Notes under the pieces: model-generated
What the model saw: only the letters and a program-made list of their open reading frames with translations
Told to the model about the DNA's origin: nothing
Databases searched by the model: none
Shown here: piece after piece, positions 17,301-24,502 of the stretch
Position numbering within the stretch: position 1 is the first letter of the stretch
Layout: each line of letters begins with the position of its first letter
NCBI RefSeq assembly: GCF_051233475.1
Contig: NZ_JBKFGH010000004.1
Location: forward strand, 1 to 64,000
DNA from: Bacillus_BU sp051233475
Lineage (GTDB): Bacteria > Bacillota > Bacilli > Bacillales > Cytobacillaceae
Direction: 5' to 3'
Length of the DNA stretch: 64,000 nt
Translations under genes and position numbers: made by a program

Positions 17301-18293
17301 AATAAGGGTCATAGTTCTGAAAAAATGGATTCGAAAAAAGGACAAGCGGATGCAAATTCCGGGACTAATATTAAGTGTACAGCCTGCCATGAAAAGCATG
17401 GGTCGGATGTAAAGCCATTGTTACGGAATAATATTGTCAATAATGTACCTGATGGAAATATTGTGAACGGTAAAGAATTTTGTTACCAATGTCATCGGGA
17501 TCAACTCGATTTAGCGAATGCAGATAATTCAAATGCTGCTACGAAAAGCTATGACGGGCAAGTAATAAATGAAGATAGGGGTCACTCACAGTTTGACTGT
17601 CAGGTTTGCCATAATCCACATGGAAGTCCTTATCCAAATTATTTAAGACTTAACTACAATGTGGATACTTCGGTACAAAAGCCATTTGAGGTGAAGGATG
17701 CAGAACTTTGTTTTGATTGTCATGATCAGGCAAAACTTGTTTCTAAAGGGGCGGCATTAAGTGGGAATCAGGCTGAAGGCTCGCTTCACAGTTCACATCT
17801 CTCCACTTCAGGCCAATCCCAATGTAAAGACTGTCATCGCCCACATGGAACGATTGAGTCTGAAAATGGAGATAAGACGAAGTTAAGTCATCGTATAGGC
17901 TTCCCAAGCTCGCAAGTAGGCTCAACAGCCTCCGGTGCTAAACTCTACAACCGTGATGCAACAGCAGCTAATTCTATTCAAGGAGGCAGTGGAAGCTGCA
18001 GCTTAAGCTGCCATGGGAAAGAACATAATGGCAGTAATTACGATGGTTCTTTCCGTAACGGCAGTGACATTACGAATTTTAATTTGAATAATGCCTATAT
18101 GTTAAAAGATAACTGGAAAACAACATCAATTCTTTTAAATACCCGACCTGATGGAACTGGTCTAGGTGTTTATGATTTTGGTGATTATAAAATTGATTAT
18201 CGCAACGGAGTGGACGCCAGCGGGTCAAAAACTCATTTTCGAGATGGCGACACAAATGGCAATATTAAAGGTGACGGATATATTAGAAAATAA
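14367..18293 (+). CDS. Giant exported FnIII/Big_5/ten-heme cytochrome
   Basis: About 1308 aa. The start is ATG 14367 (MITLDKRPW); ATG 14355 is also possible. A signal peptide ends near VKAATH. Then come two FnIII domains, a jelly-roll-like segment (residues ~220-385), three FnIII domains (to ~680), a Big_5/SbsA-type Ig domain (~695-810), and a C-terminal haem region (~815-1220). That region has nine CxxCH motifs (CSSCH, CFSCH, CTSCH, CWTCH, CTACH, CYQCH, CQVCH, CFDCH, CKDCH) and a tenth variant CSLSCH (CX3CH). No LPXTG, SLH or membrane anchor is seen. The acidic end (DGDTNGNIKGDGYI) could bind calcium. It probably forms a surface-exposed electron conduit. Confidence 0.9.
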   Translation: MITLDKRPWKSLQNKSFILFILITVLFGIYAPTTQQGLKMITVKAATHTLSSLTQSGVQISLNWTADPNATGYHVYRTTNQGMIRLTGTTPLPANILTFNDSNNIKDGVLYQYEVSAIVNGVEVFSNAQAIYSQTPPIKSSLPISATPGSNYVDLAFSPSLSSDVAYYEIFRNGALVGSTANLLYRDLGINAATYYTYSVKAVDQDGLKSDFYTQIAVTTLAPPEGQAMQNVTLLTENFAGQWVENPDSAALTLSDKALWRVELKNQTRTEVAAELSSSYPFSIRTSPNEAEVSFSWTKAWLSNSSRNDGTIELIMEAKPLIGGTWTEKWSDRQSVVISGNSTVKIGNVPGQYLIRFRAVLKNIRNHTTLEATVDNVVIKQLVPNVVPVPPTSIKGQAVSSNLINLSWTASSDSDIVGYKIYRKTDAEPNYPSLPIATKNATNYVDPTVQKGQSYRYKIVAVDDRNLESQGIETAAIKTPETTINKDVTPPEQLRDLKLSQVGAASAELTWLPSSSSDLKGYLLLRSTNGVDYSIVKNMTTLTTIDKLLTANTEYFYRIIGVDSAGNPSAPSNLLKIKTKQADTEPPSAPQNFSVDFTGETYVKFQWSAATDNDRVDRYIIEQFENDWVQKGVFYPPATTGTIQGLLPGTSYQFRIKAVDTSNNASIITSLVNPAAAKTIVDTSPPKMTFTRPAKGSKAVGTKEAIIIRFDDVINKETVNATTFKVIYNPPTAALAYVPGETIDGTYQFNSETNPTEVQFVPAESLQPETTYQVMVTDVENQSGTSIEGVTYTFTTGTTEFNQPHGDYTETTAFCSSCHNTHTSERPRLLNDTPENVCFSCHNGMGSSFNVKTQLFNENNVKGSLHPVLENTPSKEENIQQTCTSCHNPHDGGKDLDTGLSNHLPRLLTPFNKGDMTANPPILPTQASQGNAVCWTCHGNEGGTQLSFGYLSGGKIINPPYSGSAYDYRTDHQSYFPTNKGHSSEKMDSKKGQADANSGTNIKCTACHEKHGSDVKPLLRNNIVNNVPDGNIVNGKEFCYQCHRDQLDLANADNSNAATKSYDGQVINEDRGHSQFDCQVCHNPHGSPYPNYLRLNYNVDTSVQKPFEVKDAELCFDCHDQAKLVSKGAALSGNQAEGSLHSSHLSTSGQSQCKDCHRPHGTIESENGDKTKLSHRIGFPSSQVGSTASGAKLYNRDATAANSIQGGSGSCSLSCHGKEHNGSNYDGSFRNGSDITNFNLNNAYMLKDNWKTTSILLNTRPDGTGLGVYDFGDYKIDYRNGVDASGSKTHFRDGDTNGNIKGDGYIRK

Positions 18294-18310
18294 GTTTGTG
18301 TTTTTCTAAG

Positions 18311-18672
18311 CTCTATTGGCCAAAAGTACTCTTTGAAATCTAAAAAATGGCCAATAGGGGGGCTCTATCGACCAAAATATCTCTTGGAAATCATGAAAAT
18401 GGCCAATAGGAGGGTTCTATTGGCCAAAAGTATCTTGGAAATCGTAAAAATGGTCAATAGGAGAGCTCTATTGGCCAAAAGTCATCTTCGAAATCATGAA
18501 AATGGCCAATAGAAGGGCTCTATCGACCAAAATTTCTCTTGGAAAGCATGAAAATGGTCAATAGGAGAGCTCTATTGACCAAAATTTCTCTTGGAAAGCA
18601 TGAAAATGGTCAATAGGAGGGCTCTATTGGCCAAAAGTCATCTTCGAAAACATGAAAATGGCCAATAGAAGG
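18311..18672. repeat. Tandem array of seven 51-52-bp hairpin repeats
   Basis: Units begin at 18311, 18363, 18415, 18466, 18518, 18570 and 18622. Each runs from CTCTATTGGCCAAAA to ATGGCCAATAGGAGG, so its ends form a 10-bp inverted repeat (CTATTGGCCA / TGGCCAATAG). In unit 6 both arms change together (GGCC to GACC and GGTC), keeping pairing; units 2 and 5 are imperfect. The array begins 17 bp after the ten-heme cytochrome stop. There are no spacers of unique sequence and no cas genes, so this is not CRISPR. Confidence 0.92.
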
Positions 18673-19204
18673 CTCTATGTGGATCTGACTTATTCCGGTC
18701 ATTTCTTTTAAATATAGAGTAATTCAAAATTTTCCAAGCAAAATATTAAATCTATTTTTAAAACTATAGCAACAGTTAAAATGATATCCTCTTTACGTTA
18801 AATGTGAGTCTTTCTATCATGAATCGATACGTCCTTTCATGATTCGTCAAAAAATTCATCAACACAAAAGAGTGATTTTGATAGATTAAAACCATAAACA
18901 TTTTATTAATATAAGGAAATAAATTGGATTTTACTAGTGAAGGTTAAGTTTTTATTGATAAATTTAGATTGTTTTAAATAGGGAGAAATCCCATAAATGC
19001 TGAAAAATTGTCTAAAAAATGAATTTTCAAAAATAAATTAACTAGAATAACTAGACTTAAAGATTATAATTTTGTACAATGTTTTCAGAATATTATTTAT
19101 ATCGGTTGCTGTTTTGAAATAATTTTATAGGAGGTCGGTAATCAGTCAAAATATACAGAATATTCAGATTATATAGAAAATATATGAAATGGGGGGGTTT
19201 TTGA
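18673..19204. other. Gene-free AT-rich region upstream of the liv operon
   Basis: No ORF with an RBS is supported. It should hold the liv promoter and leader. Sequences weakly resembling the CodY box (about four mismatches to AATTTTCWGAAAATT) occur near 19021 and 19159-19173; CodY control of branched-chain amino-acid uptake would be expected, but these matches are too poor to call. Confidence 0.4.
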
Positions 19205-20398
19205 ATGAACAAAAAAAGGTTAACAGGAATTTTCATGTCACTTTTGTTATCAACGGGTTTGATTGCTGGTTGTAGCGGTGGGGGAGAAAAGGCCAATAAT
19301 TCTAGTTCTGACGGTGAAAAAGACGGGGGAACAATTAAAATCGGTGCGAACTTAGAATTATCCGGCGGTGTTGCTTCTTATGGGCAGTCGATTGAGGAAG
19401 GCTTGGAACTTGCACTTGAAGAAATTAATAAAGATGGAATCAATGGCAAAAAGCTAAAGCTTGTCAAAGTGGATAATAAATCTGAGGCTGCCGAAGCTAC
19501 AAGCGGCGCTATTAAATTGGCAAGCCAGGATAAAGTAGTCGCAATTATCGGTGCTGCAACAAGTACGAATACTCTTGCTCAAGTTCAAGTGGCTCAAGAT
19601 AATAAAATTCCGTTAATCACCCCAACTGGTACAAACCCTGCGGTTACATACGACAAGGGAAAATTAAATGACTATGTCTTTAGAACATGTTTTATTGATC
19701 CGTTCCAAGGCACAGTTGCAGCTAATTTCGCAACAAAAGAGTTAAATGTAAAAACAGCAGCAGTTTTAATTGATAGTTCCAGTGACTATGCAAAAGGGCT
19801 GGCTGATGCTTTCAAAGAATCATATGAGAAGAATGGCGGAAAAATTGTTGCTGAAGAAGCGTATGTTGCAAAAGATACAGATTTCCGGGCAACGTTAACC
19901 CGCATCAAAGCGAAAAATCCGGAATTTGTTTTCTTGCCAGGTTATTATGAAGAGGTTGGTTTGATCCTGAAGCAGGCACGCGAGCTTGGTCTTGATGTAC
20001 CATTTATGGGCGGAGATGGCTGGGATTCTCCAAAGCTTGTAGAAATTGGTGGGAAGGAAGCAACCAATAATACGTATATCACAAATCACTATTCCTCTGG
20101 GGACCCTGATGAGAAAATTCAAGATTTTGTAAAAGCATTTGAAGCAAAATACAATGGAAAATCTCCGGATGCTTTTAACGCCCTTGGCTATGATACTGCT
20201 TATTTCCTTGCTGATGCAATCAAGCGGGCTGGAGATGCGGATCCTGCCAAGATTCAAAAAGCACTAGAAGAAACAGATGGTTTAGCGTTAGTTTCAGGAA
20301 CAATGACATTAGATGAGAAACATAATCCAGTAAAATCAGCAGCTATTCTAAGTTATGTCGACGGAGAGCAACAGTTTAAGGCTAAAGTTAATCCGTAA
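19205..20398 (+). CDS. livJ: Branched-chain amino-acid ABC transporter substrate-binding lipoprotein
   Basis: 397 aa. The lipoprotein signal has lipobox LIAGC (Cys at ~23), followed by a serine/glycine/lysine linker and a periplasmic-binding-protein type I domain (KIGANLELSGGVASYGQS, VVAIIGAATSTNTLAQ, GYDTAYFLADAIKRAG). It binds Leu/Ile/Val-type ligands outside the membrane and delivers them to the LivHM permease. The start follows a G-rich GGGGGGG. A hairpin between this gene and livH (20419-20443) probably lowers readthrough or protects the 5' message, matching the usual excess of binding protein. Confidence 0.93.
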   Translation: MNKKRLTGIFMSLLLSTGLIAGCSGGGEKANNSSSDGEKDGGTIKIGANLELSGGVASYGQSIEEGLELALEEINKDGINGKKLKLVKVDNKSEAAEATSGAIKLASQDKVVAIIGAATSTNTLAQVQVAQDNKIPLITPTGTNPAVTYDKGKLNDYVFRTCFIDPFQGTVAANFATKELNVKTAAVLIDSSSDYAKGLADAFKESYEKNGGKIVAEEAYVAKDTDFRATLTRIKAKNPEFVFLPGYYEEVGLILKQARELGLDVPFMGGDGWDSPKLVEIGGKEATNNTYITNHYSSGDPDEKIQDFVKAFEAKYNGKSPDAFNALGYDTAYFLADAIKRAGDADPAKIQKALEETDGLALVSGTMTLDEKHNPVKSAAILSYVDGEQQFKAKVNP

Positions 20399-20418
20399 CC
20401 TGAATAGATTTTGATTCG

Positions 20419-20443
20419 GAATAGGGGGCATGTCCTCCTATTC
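20419..20443 (+). terminator. Intercistronic hairpin, partial terminator or mRNA stabiliser
   Basis: Ten-bp stem GAATAGGGGG / CCTCCTATTC with loop CATGT, between livJ and livH. The downstream tract (TGAGTTTATTTT) is only moderately U-rich, so readthrough into livHMGF is expected. Confidence 0.65.
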
Positions 20444-20483
20444 TGAGTTTATTTTGGAAGATAAATGAAAGGAAAGTGCGAAA

Positions 20484-21362
20484 ATGGAACTTTTTCAACA
20501 GCTAGTAAACGGGATTTCCCTCGGAAGTATATACGCCCTAATCGCGCTCGGCTATACAATGGTATATGGCATTGTTAAATTAATTAACTTTGCTCATGGT
20601 GATGTATTTATGGTAGGTGCATTTATAGGCTTTTATTCTATTACTGTATTAGACCTAGGCTTTTTCCCTGCTTTACTATTGACGATGGCAGCATGTGCAA
20701 TATTTGGAGTTCTTATTGAAAAAATAGCTTATAAACCATTGCGGAATGCAACGAGAATTGCAGCATTAATTACAGCGATTGGGGTCTCATTATTAATTGA
20801 ATACGGAATGATTTATATTCGGGGTGCACAACCAGAAGCCTATCCGGGCGATGTATTACCTGCTAAAAATATCGATATATTTGGAGCTTCTATCAGCAGT
20901 CAATCTTTATTTATTTTAGGAATTTCACTTGGTTTAATGATACTGCTTCAATTTGTAGTGCATAAGACAAAAATCGGGAAAGCAATGCGGGCAGTTTCTT
21001 ATGATGCTGAGGCTGCGCAATTAATGGGCATAGATGTAAATAAAACAATATCAGCTACATTTGCGATTGGATCGGCTCTTGCCGGTGCCGCCGGTGTTAT
21101 TTTTGGAACGTACTATATTAAAATTGAGCCATTGATGGGAATTATTCCAGGGTTAAAGGCCTTCGTTGCTGCTGTACTAGGCGGTATCGGAATTATTCCA
21201 GGTGCTATGGTCGGTGGTTTAGTACTAGGGGTTATTGAATCGCTAGTAAGTGCACTAGGCTATTCATTATGGCGTGATGGTGTGGCATTTATTGTTCTCA
21301 TTCTCATCTTAATTTTCCGTCCATCTGGGCTATTTGGCAAAAATGTAAGAGAGAAAGTTTAG
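20484..21362 (+). CDS. livH: Branched-chain amino-acid ABC transporter permease LivH
   Basis: 292 aa with about eight membrane segments. Diagnostic LivH text is LGSIYALIALGYTMVYGIVKLINFAHGD at the N terminus, then MRAVSYDAEAAQLMGIDV (EAA-like loop contacting the ATPases) and GLKAFVAAVLGGIGIIPGAMVGG. It forms the translocation pore with LivM. The ATG follows AAAGGAAAG. It is 15 bp from livM. Confidence 0.95.
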   Translation: MELFQQLVNGISLGSIYALIALGYTMVYGIVKLINFAHGDVFMVGAFIGFYSITVLDLGFFPALLLTMAACAIFGVLIEKIAYKPLRNATRIAALITAIGVSLLIEYGMIYIRGAQPEAYPGDVLPAKNIDIFGASISSQSLFILGISLGLMILLQFVVHKTKIGKAMRAVSYDAEAAQLMGIDVNKTISATFAIGSALAGAAGVIFGTYYIKIEPLMGIIPGLKAFVAAVLGGIGIIPGAMVGGLVLGVIESLVSALGYSLWRDGVAFIVLILILIFRPSGLFGKNVREKV

Positions 21363-21377
21363 GGAGGAGGAGAATAA

Positions 21378-22331
21378 ATGAAATCAATTAAACATACTAA
21401 AGGCTTTTGGCTGTCGATGGTACTAGCTGTGGCTGTCTATTTTACGGTCCAATTCTTAATTAACGGAGCGGTCCTAAATTCATTTCATATAAATACTCTG
21501 TATACCATAGCGATCAATATAATGCTTGCAGTTAGCTTGCATCTTATTATCGGGATTACTGGACAGTTTTCAATTGGACATGCTGGATTTTTAGCAGTTG
21601 GGGCTTATGCTTCCGCGATTATCACAATGAAGCTCGGGCTTCCATTTCCGTTGGCGTTGCTTGTTGGAGGATTGGCAGCAGCGGTAGCTGGTCTTATTAT
21701 CGGGATTCCTAGCTTACGTCTTAAGGGAGATTACCTAGCAATTGCAACACTTGGCTTCGGTGAAATTGTGCGGATTACGATGTTAAATATTCCGTATGTT
21801 GGCGGTGCTAGTGGTATGCAGGTGTCCCATTTAACCGATTGGACTTGGGTGTTTATTTGTGTATTGGTAACACTTGTCGTCATTACTAACTTTACTAATT
21901 CAACCCATGGGCGTGCGTGTATTTCTATCCGTGAAAATGAAATTGCGGCAGATGCAATGGGAATCAATACGACCTATTATAAAGTTATTGCTTTTGCATT
22001 AGGTGCTTTTTTTGCTGGAGTTGCAGGAGGACTTTATGCCCATAACTTTTATATCATTCAGCCGACAAACTTTGGATTCTTGAAATCTTTTGATATTTTA
22101 ATATTTGTCGTTTTAGGGGGCTTGGGCAGTATGTCTGGCTCGGTTATTGCCGCGATTCTATTAACATTTGTCTCTACTTTCCTTCAAGAGTATCCAGAGA
22201 CCCGTATGATTATTTATAGTATTGTTTTAATTATTACGATGTTATATCGCCCACAAGGTTTACTAGGAACAAGAGAGTTAACCTCATTCTTTAAAAAACA
22301 GAAAGCAGCAGAAGGAGGGGCTAAACAGTGA
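21378..22331 (+). CDS. livM: Branched-chain amino-acid ABC transporter permease LivM
   Basis: 317 aa, with about eight to ten membrane segments. The conserved GQFSIGHAGFLAVGAYASA and the cytoplasmic coupling loop SIRENEIAADAMGINTTYYK identify LivM. The start ATG follows GGGAGGAGG. Its stop overlaps the GTG start of livG (GTGA), indicating translational coupling. Confidence 0.95.
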   Translation: MKSIKHTKGFWLSMVLAVAVYFTVQFLINGAVLNSFHINTLYTIAINIMLAVSLHLIIGITGQFSIGHAGFLAVGAYASAIITMKLGLPFPLALLVGGLAAAVAGLIIGIPSLRLKGDYLAIATLGFGEIVRITMLNIPYVGGASGMQVSHLTDWTWVFICVLVTLVVITNFTNSTHGRACISIRENEIAADAMGINTTYYKVIAFALGAFFAGVAGGLYAHNFYIIQPTNFGFLKSFDILIFVVLGGLGSMSGSVIAAILLTFVSTFLQEYPETRMIIYSIVLIITMLYRPQGLLGTRELTSFFKKQKAAEGGAKQ

Positions 22332-23110
22332 GTACACCATTGCTAAAAGTAGATCGAGTCGGTATTCAATTTGGAGGCTTAAAAGCGGTCTCCGAAACAA
22401 ACGCAGAGTTAAATAAGGGAGAACTGGTTGGTCTGATCGGACCTAACGGTGCCGGGAAAACCACCTTCTTTAACTTGCTGACGGGAGTTTATGTTCCAAC
22501 TGAAGGAGCCATTACGTTTAATGGGGAGCGACTAAACGGCCTAAAGCCCTTCCAAATTACTCGAAAAGGAATCAGCCGAACGTTTCAAAATATTAGGCTC
22601 TTTAATGAGCTTTCCGTTTTAGATAATGTAAAAGTGGCTTACCATTCTAATGCTAAGCATGGTATTTTTAGCTCTGTTTTCCGCTTGCCAGCCCATTTTA
22701 AGGGTGAGATGGAAATGGAAGAAAAGGCAATTGAGTTTTTAAAGATCTTTAATCTTGAGGGTTATAAAGATGAAAAAGCAAAAAATTTACCGTACGGACA
22801 GCAGCGGCGGCTGGAAATTGCTAGAGCTTTAGCTGCACAACCTCAGCTATTGTTGCTAGATGAACCTGCGGCGGGAATGAATCCTCAGGAAACTCATGAA
22901 TTAATGAAGCTTATTTCTTTTATCAGAGAAAAATTCAACTTAACTGTTTTGTTAATCGAGCATGATATGCAGCTTGTTATGGGCGTTTGCGAACGTATTT
23001 ATGTGCTGGATCACGGACAATTAATTGCTCATGGTACGCCTGAAGAGATACGTAATAATCCAAAAGTCATCGAGGCATATTTAGGAGAGGAGGTTCCAGC
23101 TGATGCTTAA
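22328..23110 (+). CDS. livG: Branched-chain amino-acid ABC transporter ATPase LivG
   Basis: 260 aa. Walker A GPNGAGKTT (~residue 36), Q-loop, an ABC signature region that reads LPYGQQRRLEIARAL (a LivG-typical variant of LSGGQ), Walker B LLLLDEPAAGMNP and the H-loop His. The C-terminal VIEAYLGEE is characteristic of LivG. The GTG start overlaps livM. It energises uptake with LivF. Confidence 0.95.
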   Translation: MSTPLLKVDRVGIQFGGLKAVSETNAELNKGELVGLIGPNGAGKTTFFNLLTGVYVPTEGAITFNGERLNGLKPFQITRKGISRTFQNIRLFNELSVLDNVKVAYHSNAKHGIFSSVFRLPAHFKGEMEMEEKAIEFLKIFNLEGYKDEKAKNLPYGQQRRLEIARALAAQPQLLLLDEPAAGMNPQETHELMKLISFIREKFNLTVLLIEHDMQLVMGVCERIYVLDHGQLIAHGTPEEIRNNPKVIEAYLGEEVPADA

Positions 23111-23810
23111 AGTCGACAACATTAATGTATATTACGGAAATATCCAAGCTCTTAAGGGAGTTTCTTTGGAAATTAATCAAGGTGAAATCGTCACCTTAAT
23201 CGGTGCAAATGGCGCCGGGAAAAGCACCTTATTAAAAACCATTTCTGGATTATTAAAGCCAAAGCAGGGGGAGATCCTCTATGAGAACGTTTCGCTTGGT
23301 GGGAAGCCAGCACAAACTGTGGTAAAACGCGGGATTTCCCATGTTCCAGAGGGGCGCCGCGTCTTTGCTAATATGAGTGTTGAAGAGAACCTCGAATTGG
23401 GTGCTTTCTTAAGAAATGATAAAGCAGGAATCCAAGAGGATTTTGAAAAAGTGTTTCACTTGTTCCCTCGTCTTAAAGAGCGCAGCAAGCAGCAGGCAGG
23501 TACTCTTTCTGGTGGTGAGCAACAAATGTTAGCGATGGGGCGTGCGATGATGGCGCGACCGAAGCTTTTACTACTAGACGAGCCTTCGATGGGGCTAGCA
23601 CCTATTTTAGTTAAAACGATTTTTAATATCATTAAGCAAATCAATAAAGATGGAACAACTATTTTGCTTGTTGAGCAAAATGCGAATATGGCATTATCGA
23701 TCGCGAACCGAGCGTATGTTATTGAGACAGGCCGCGTCGTGTTGTCTGGAACGGCAGAAGAGTTAAATGCAAGTGACCAAATAAAATCTGCTTATTTGGG
23801 CGGGCATTAA
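23103..23810 (+). CDS. livF: Branched-chain amino-acid ABC transporter ATPase LivF
   Basis: 235 aa. Walker A GANGAGKST, signature LSGGEQQMLAMGRAMM, Walker B LLLLDEPSMGLAP, D-loop and H-loop (LVEQNA, a Gln in place of His region is typical of LivF). The C terminus is IKSAYLGGH. It overlaps livG by 8 nt and is the last gene of the operon, with a terminator 60 bp downstream. Confidence 0.95.
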   Translation: MLKVDNINVYYGNIQALKGVSLEINQGEIVTLIGANGAGKSTLLKTISGLLKPKQGEILYENVSLGGKPAQTVVKRGISHVPEGRRVFANMSVEENLELGAFLRNDKAGIQEDFEKVFHLFPRLKERSKQQAGTLSGGEQQMLAMGRAMMARPKLLLLDEPSMGLAPILVKTIFNIIKQINKDGTTILLVEQNANMALSIANRAYVIETGRVVLSGTAEELNASDQIKSAYLGGH

Positions 23811-23869
23811 GAACAGCGTATATCAGTGTAGTCTAGGCGTAAAACGTGAAAAGGGTAATGAATAAACAC

Positions 23870-23899
23870 AAAAAGGTCAGCTAAATTGCTGTCCTTTTT
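23870..23899 (+). terminator. Terminator of the liv operon
   Basis: Stem AAAAAGGTCAGC / GCTGTCCTTTTT (one mismatch), loop TAAATT, followed by a T-rich tract. Confidence 0.85.
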
Positions 23900-23958
23900 G
23901 TTTTTTATTTATTGAATAATTTATTGGAAATTGACTGATTTTAACCATATAAAGCATA

Positions 23959-24019
23959 TTGACTTACGAAAGAAGCATATAATATAGTTAAACAAGTGAA
24001 TAGTTCAATCATTTAACTA
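23959..24019 (+). promoter_or_regulatory. Promoter and probable MarR operator
   Basis: TTGACT (23959-23964) and TATAGT (23983-23988), 18 nt apart, form a plausible SigA promoter. TAGTTAAA (23985-23992) and TTTAACTA (24012-24019) are a perfect 8-bp inverted repeat with a 19-nt centre that starts inside the -10. Binding there would repress the marR-MMPL operon, a common autoregulation pattern. Confidence 0.5.
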
Positions 24020-24034
24020 ATTGGATGTGATTCA

Positions 24035-24502
24035 ATGAACCAGGAAAAAATTCAAGAATTAATTGACCGCTACGTTAGGGTTTCTTTTTCGGTGACGAAA
24101 AAAGCAGAAGTACTTATTAAGGATCAAATTGGTGCGGATATAACCACAGACCAACATTACACTCTAAGGTATATCAAACAAAGAAGTCATTGCACCTCTT
24201 CGGAATTAGCAGAAGTGTTTGCGGTCAATAAAAGTGCTATTACAGCTATTATTACGAGATTAGCAGATAAAGGTCTAATTGTAAGAACACGAGATGAAAA
24301 TGATCGGCGTGTTGTATATTTAGCTTTAACGGAAAAAGGAGAAGCTCTGTTCAACGAATGTGAACAGCGGGTGCATCACCTTGTTGAAGAATTTATTACA
24401 AAGTTTAATGACGATGAAATTAATTCTTTTATAAAAACCTATGAAAAGCTTGAACAATTACTAATTAACATCAAGGAAGATAGGCAGGGAGAGGGAATAT
24501 GA
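24035..24502 (+). CDS. MarR family transcriptional regulator
   Basis: 155 aa winged-helix protein: SELAEVFAVNKSAITAIITRLADKGLI is the recognition helix region, followed by the wing RTRDENDRRVVYLALTEKG, both classic MarR. Its stop codon overlaps the MMPL start (ATGA), so the two are cotranslated. It likely represses the operon from the inverted repeat upstream and is released by a substrate of the exporter; ligand unknown. Confidence 0.92.
   Translation: MNQEKIQELIDRYVRVSFSVTKKAEVLIKDQIGADITTDQHYTLRYIKQRSHCTSSELAEVFAVNKSAITAIITRLADKGLIVRTRDENDRRVVYLALTEKGEALFNECEQRVHHLVEEFITKFNDDEINSFIKTYEKLEQLLINIKEDRQGEGI

Noticed and set aside
18311..18672. CRISPR array
   Set aside because: Units are contiguous repeats without unique spacers, each with inverted ends, and no cas genes are nearby.
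19021..19173. CodY boxes before the liv operon
   Set aside because: The best matches have about four mismatches in an AT-rich region, no better than expected by chance.
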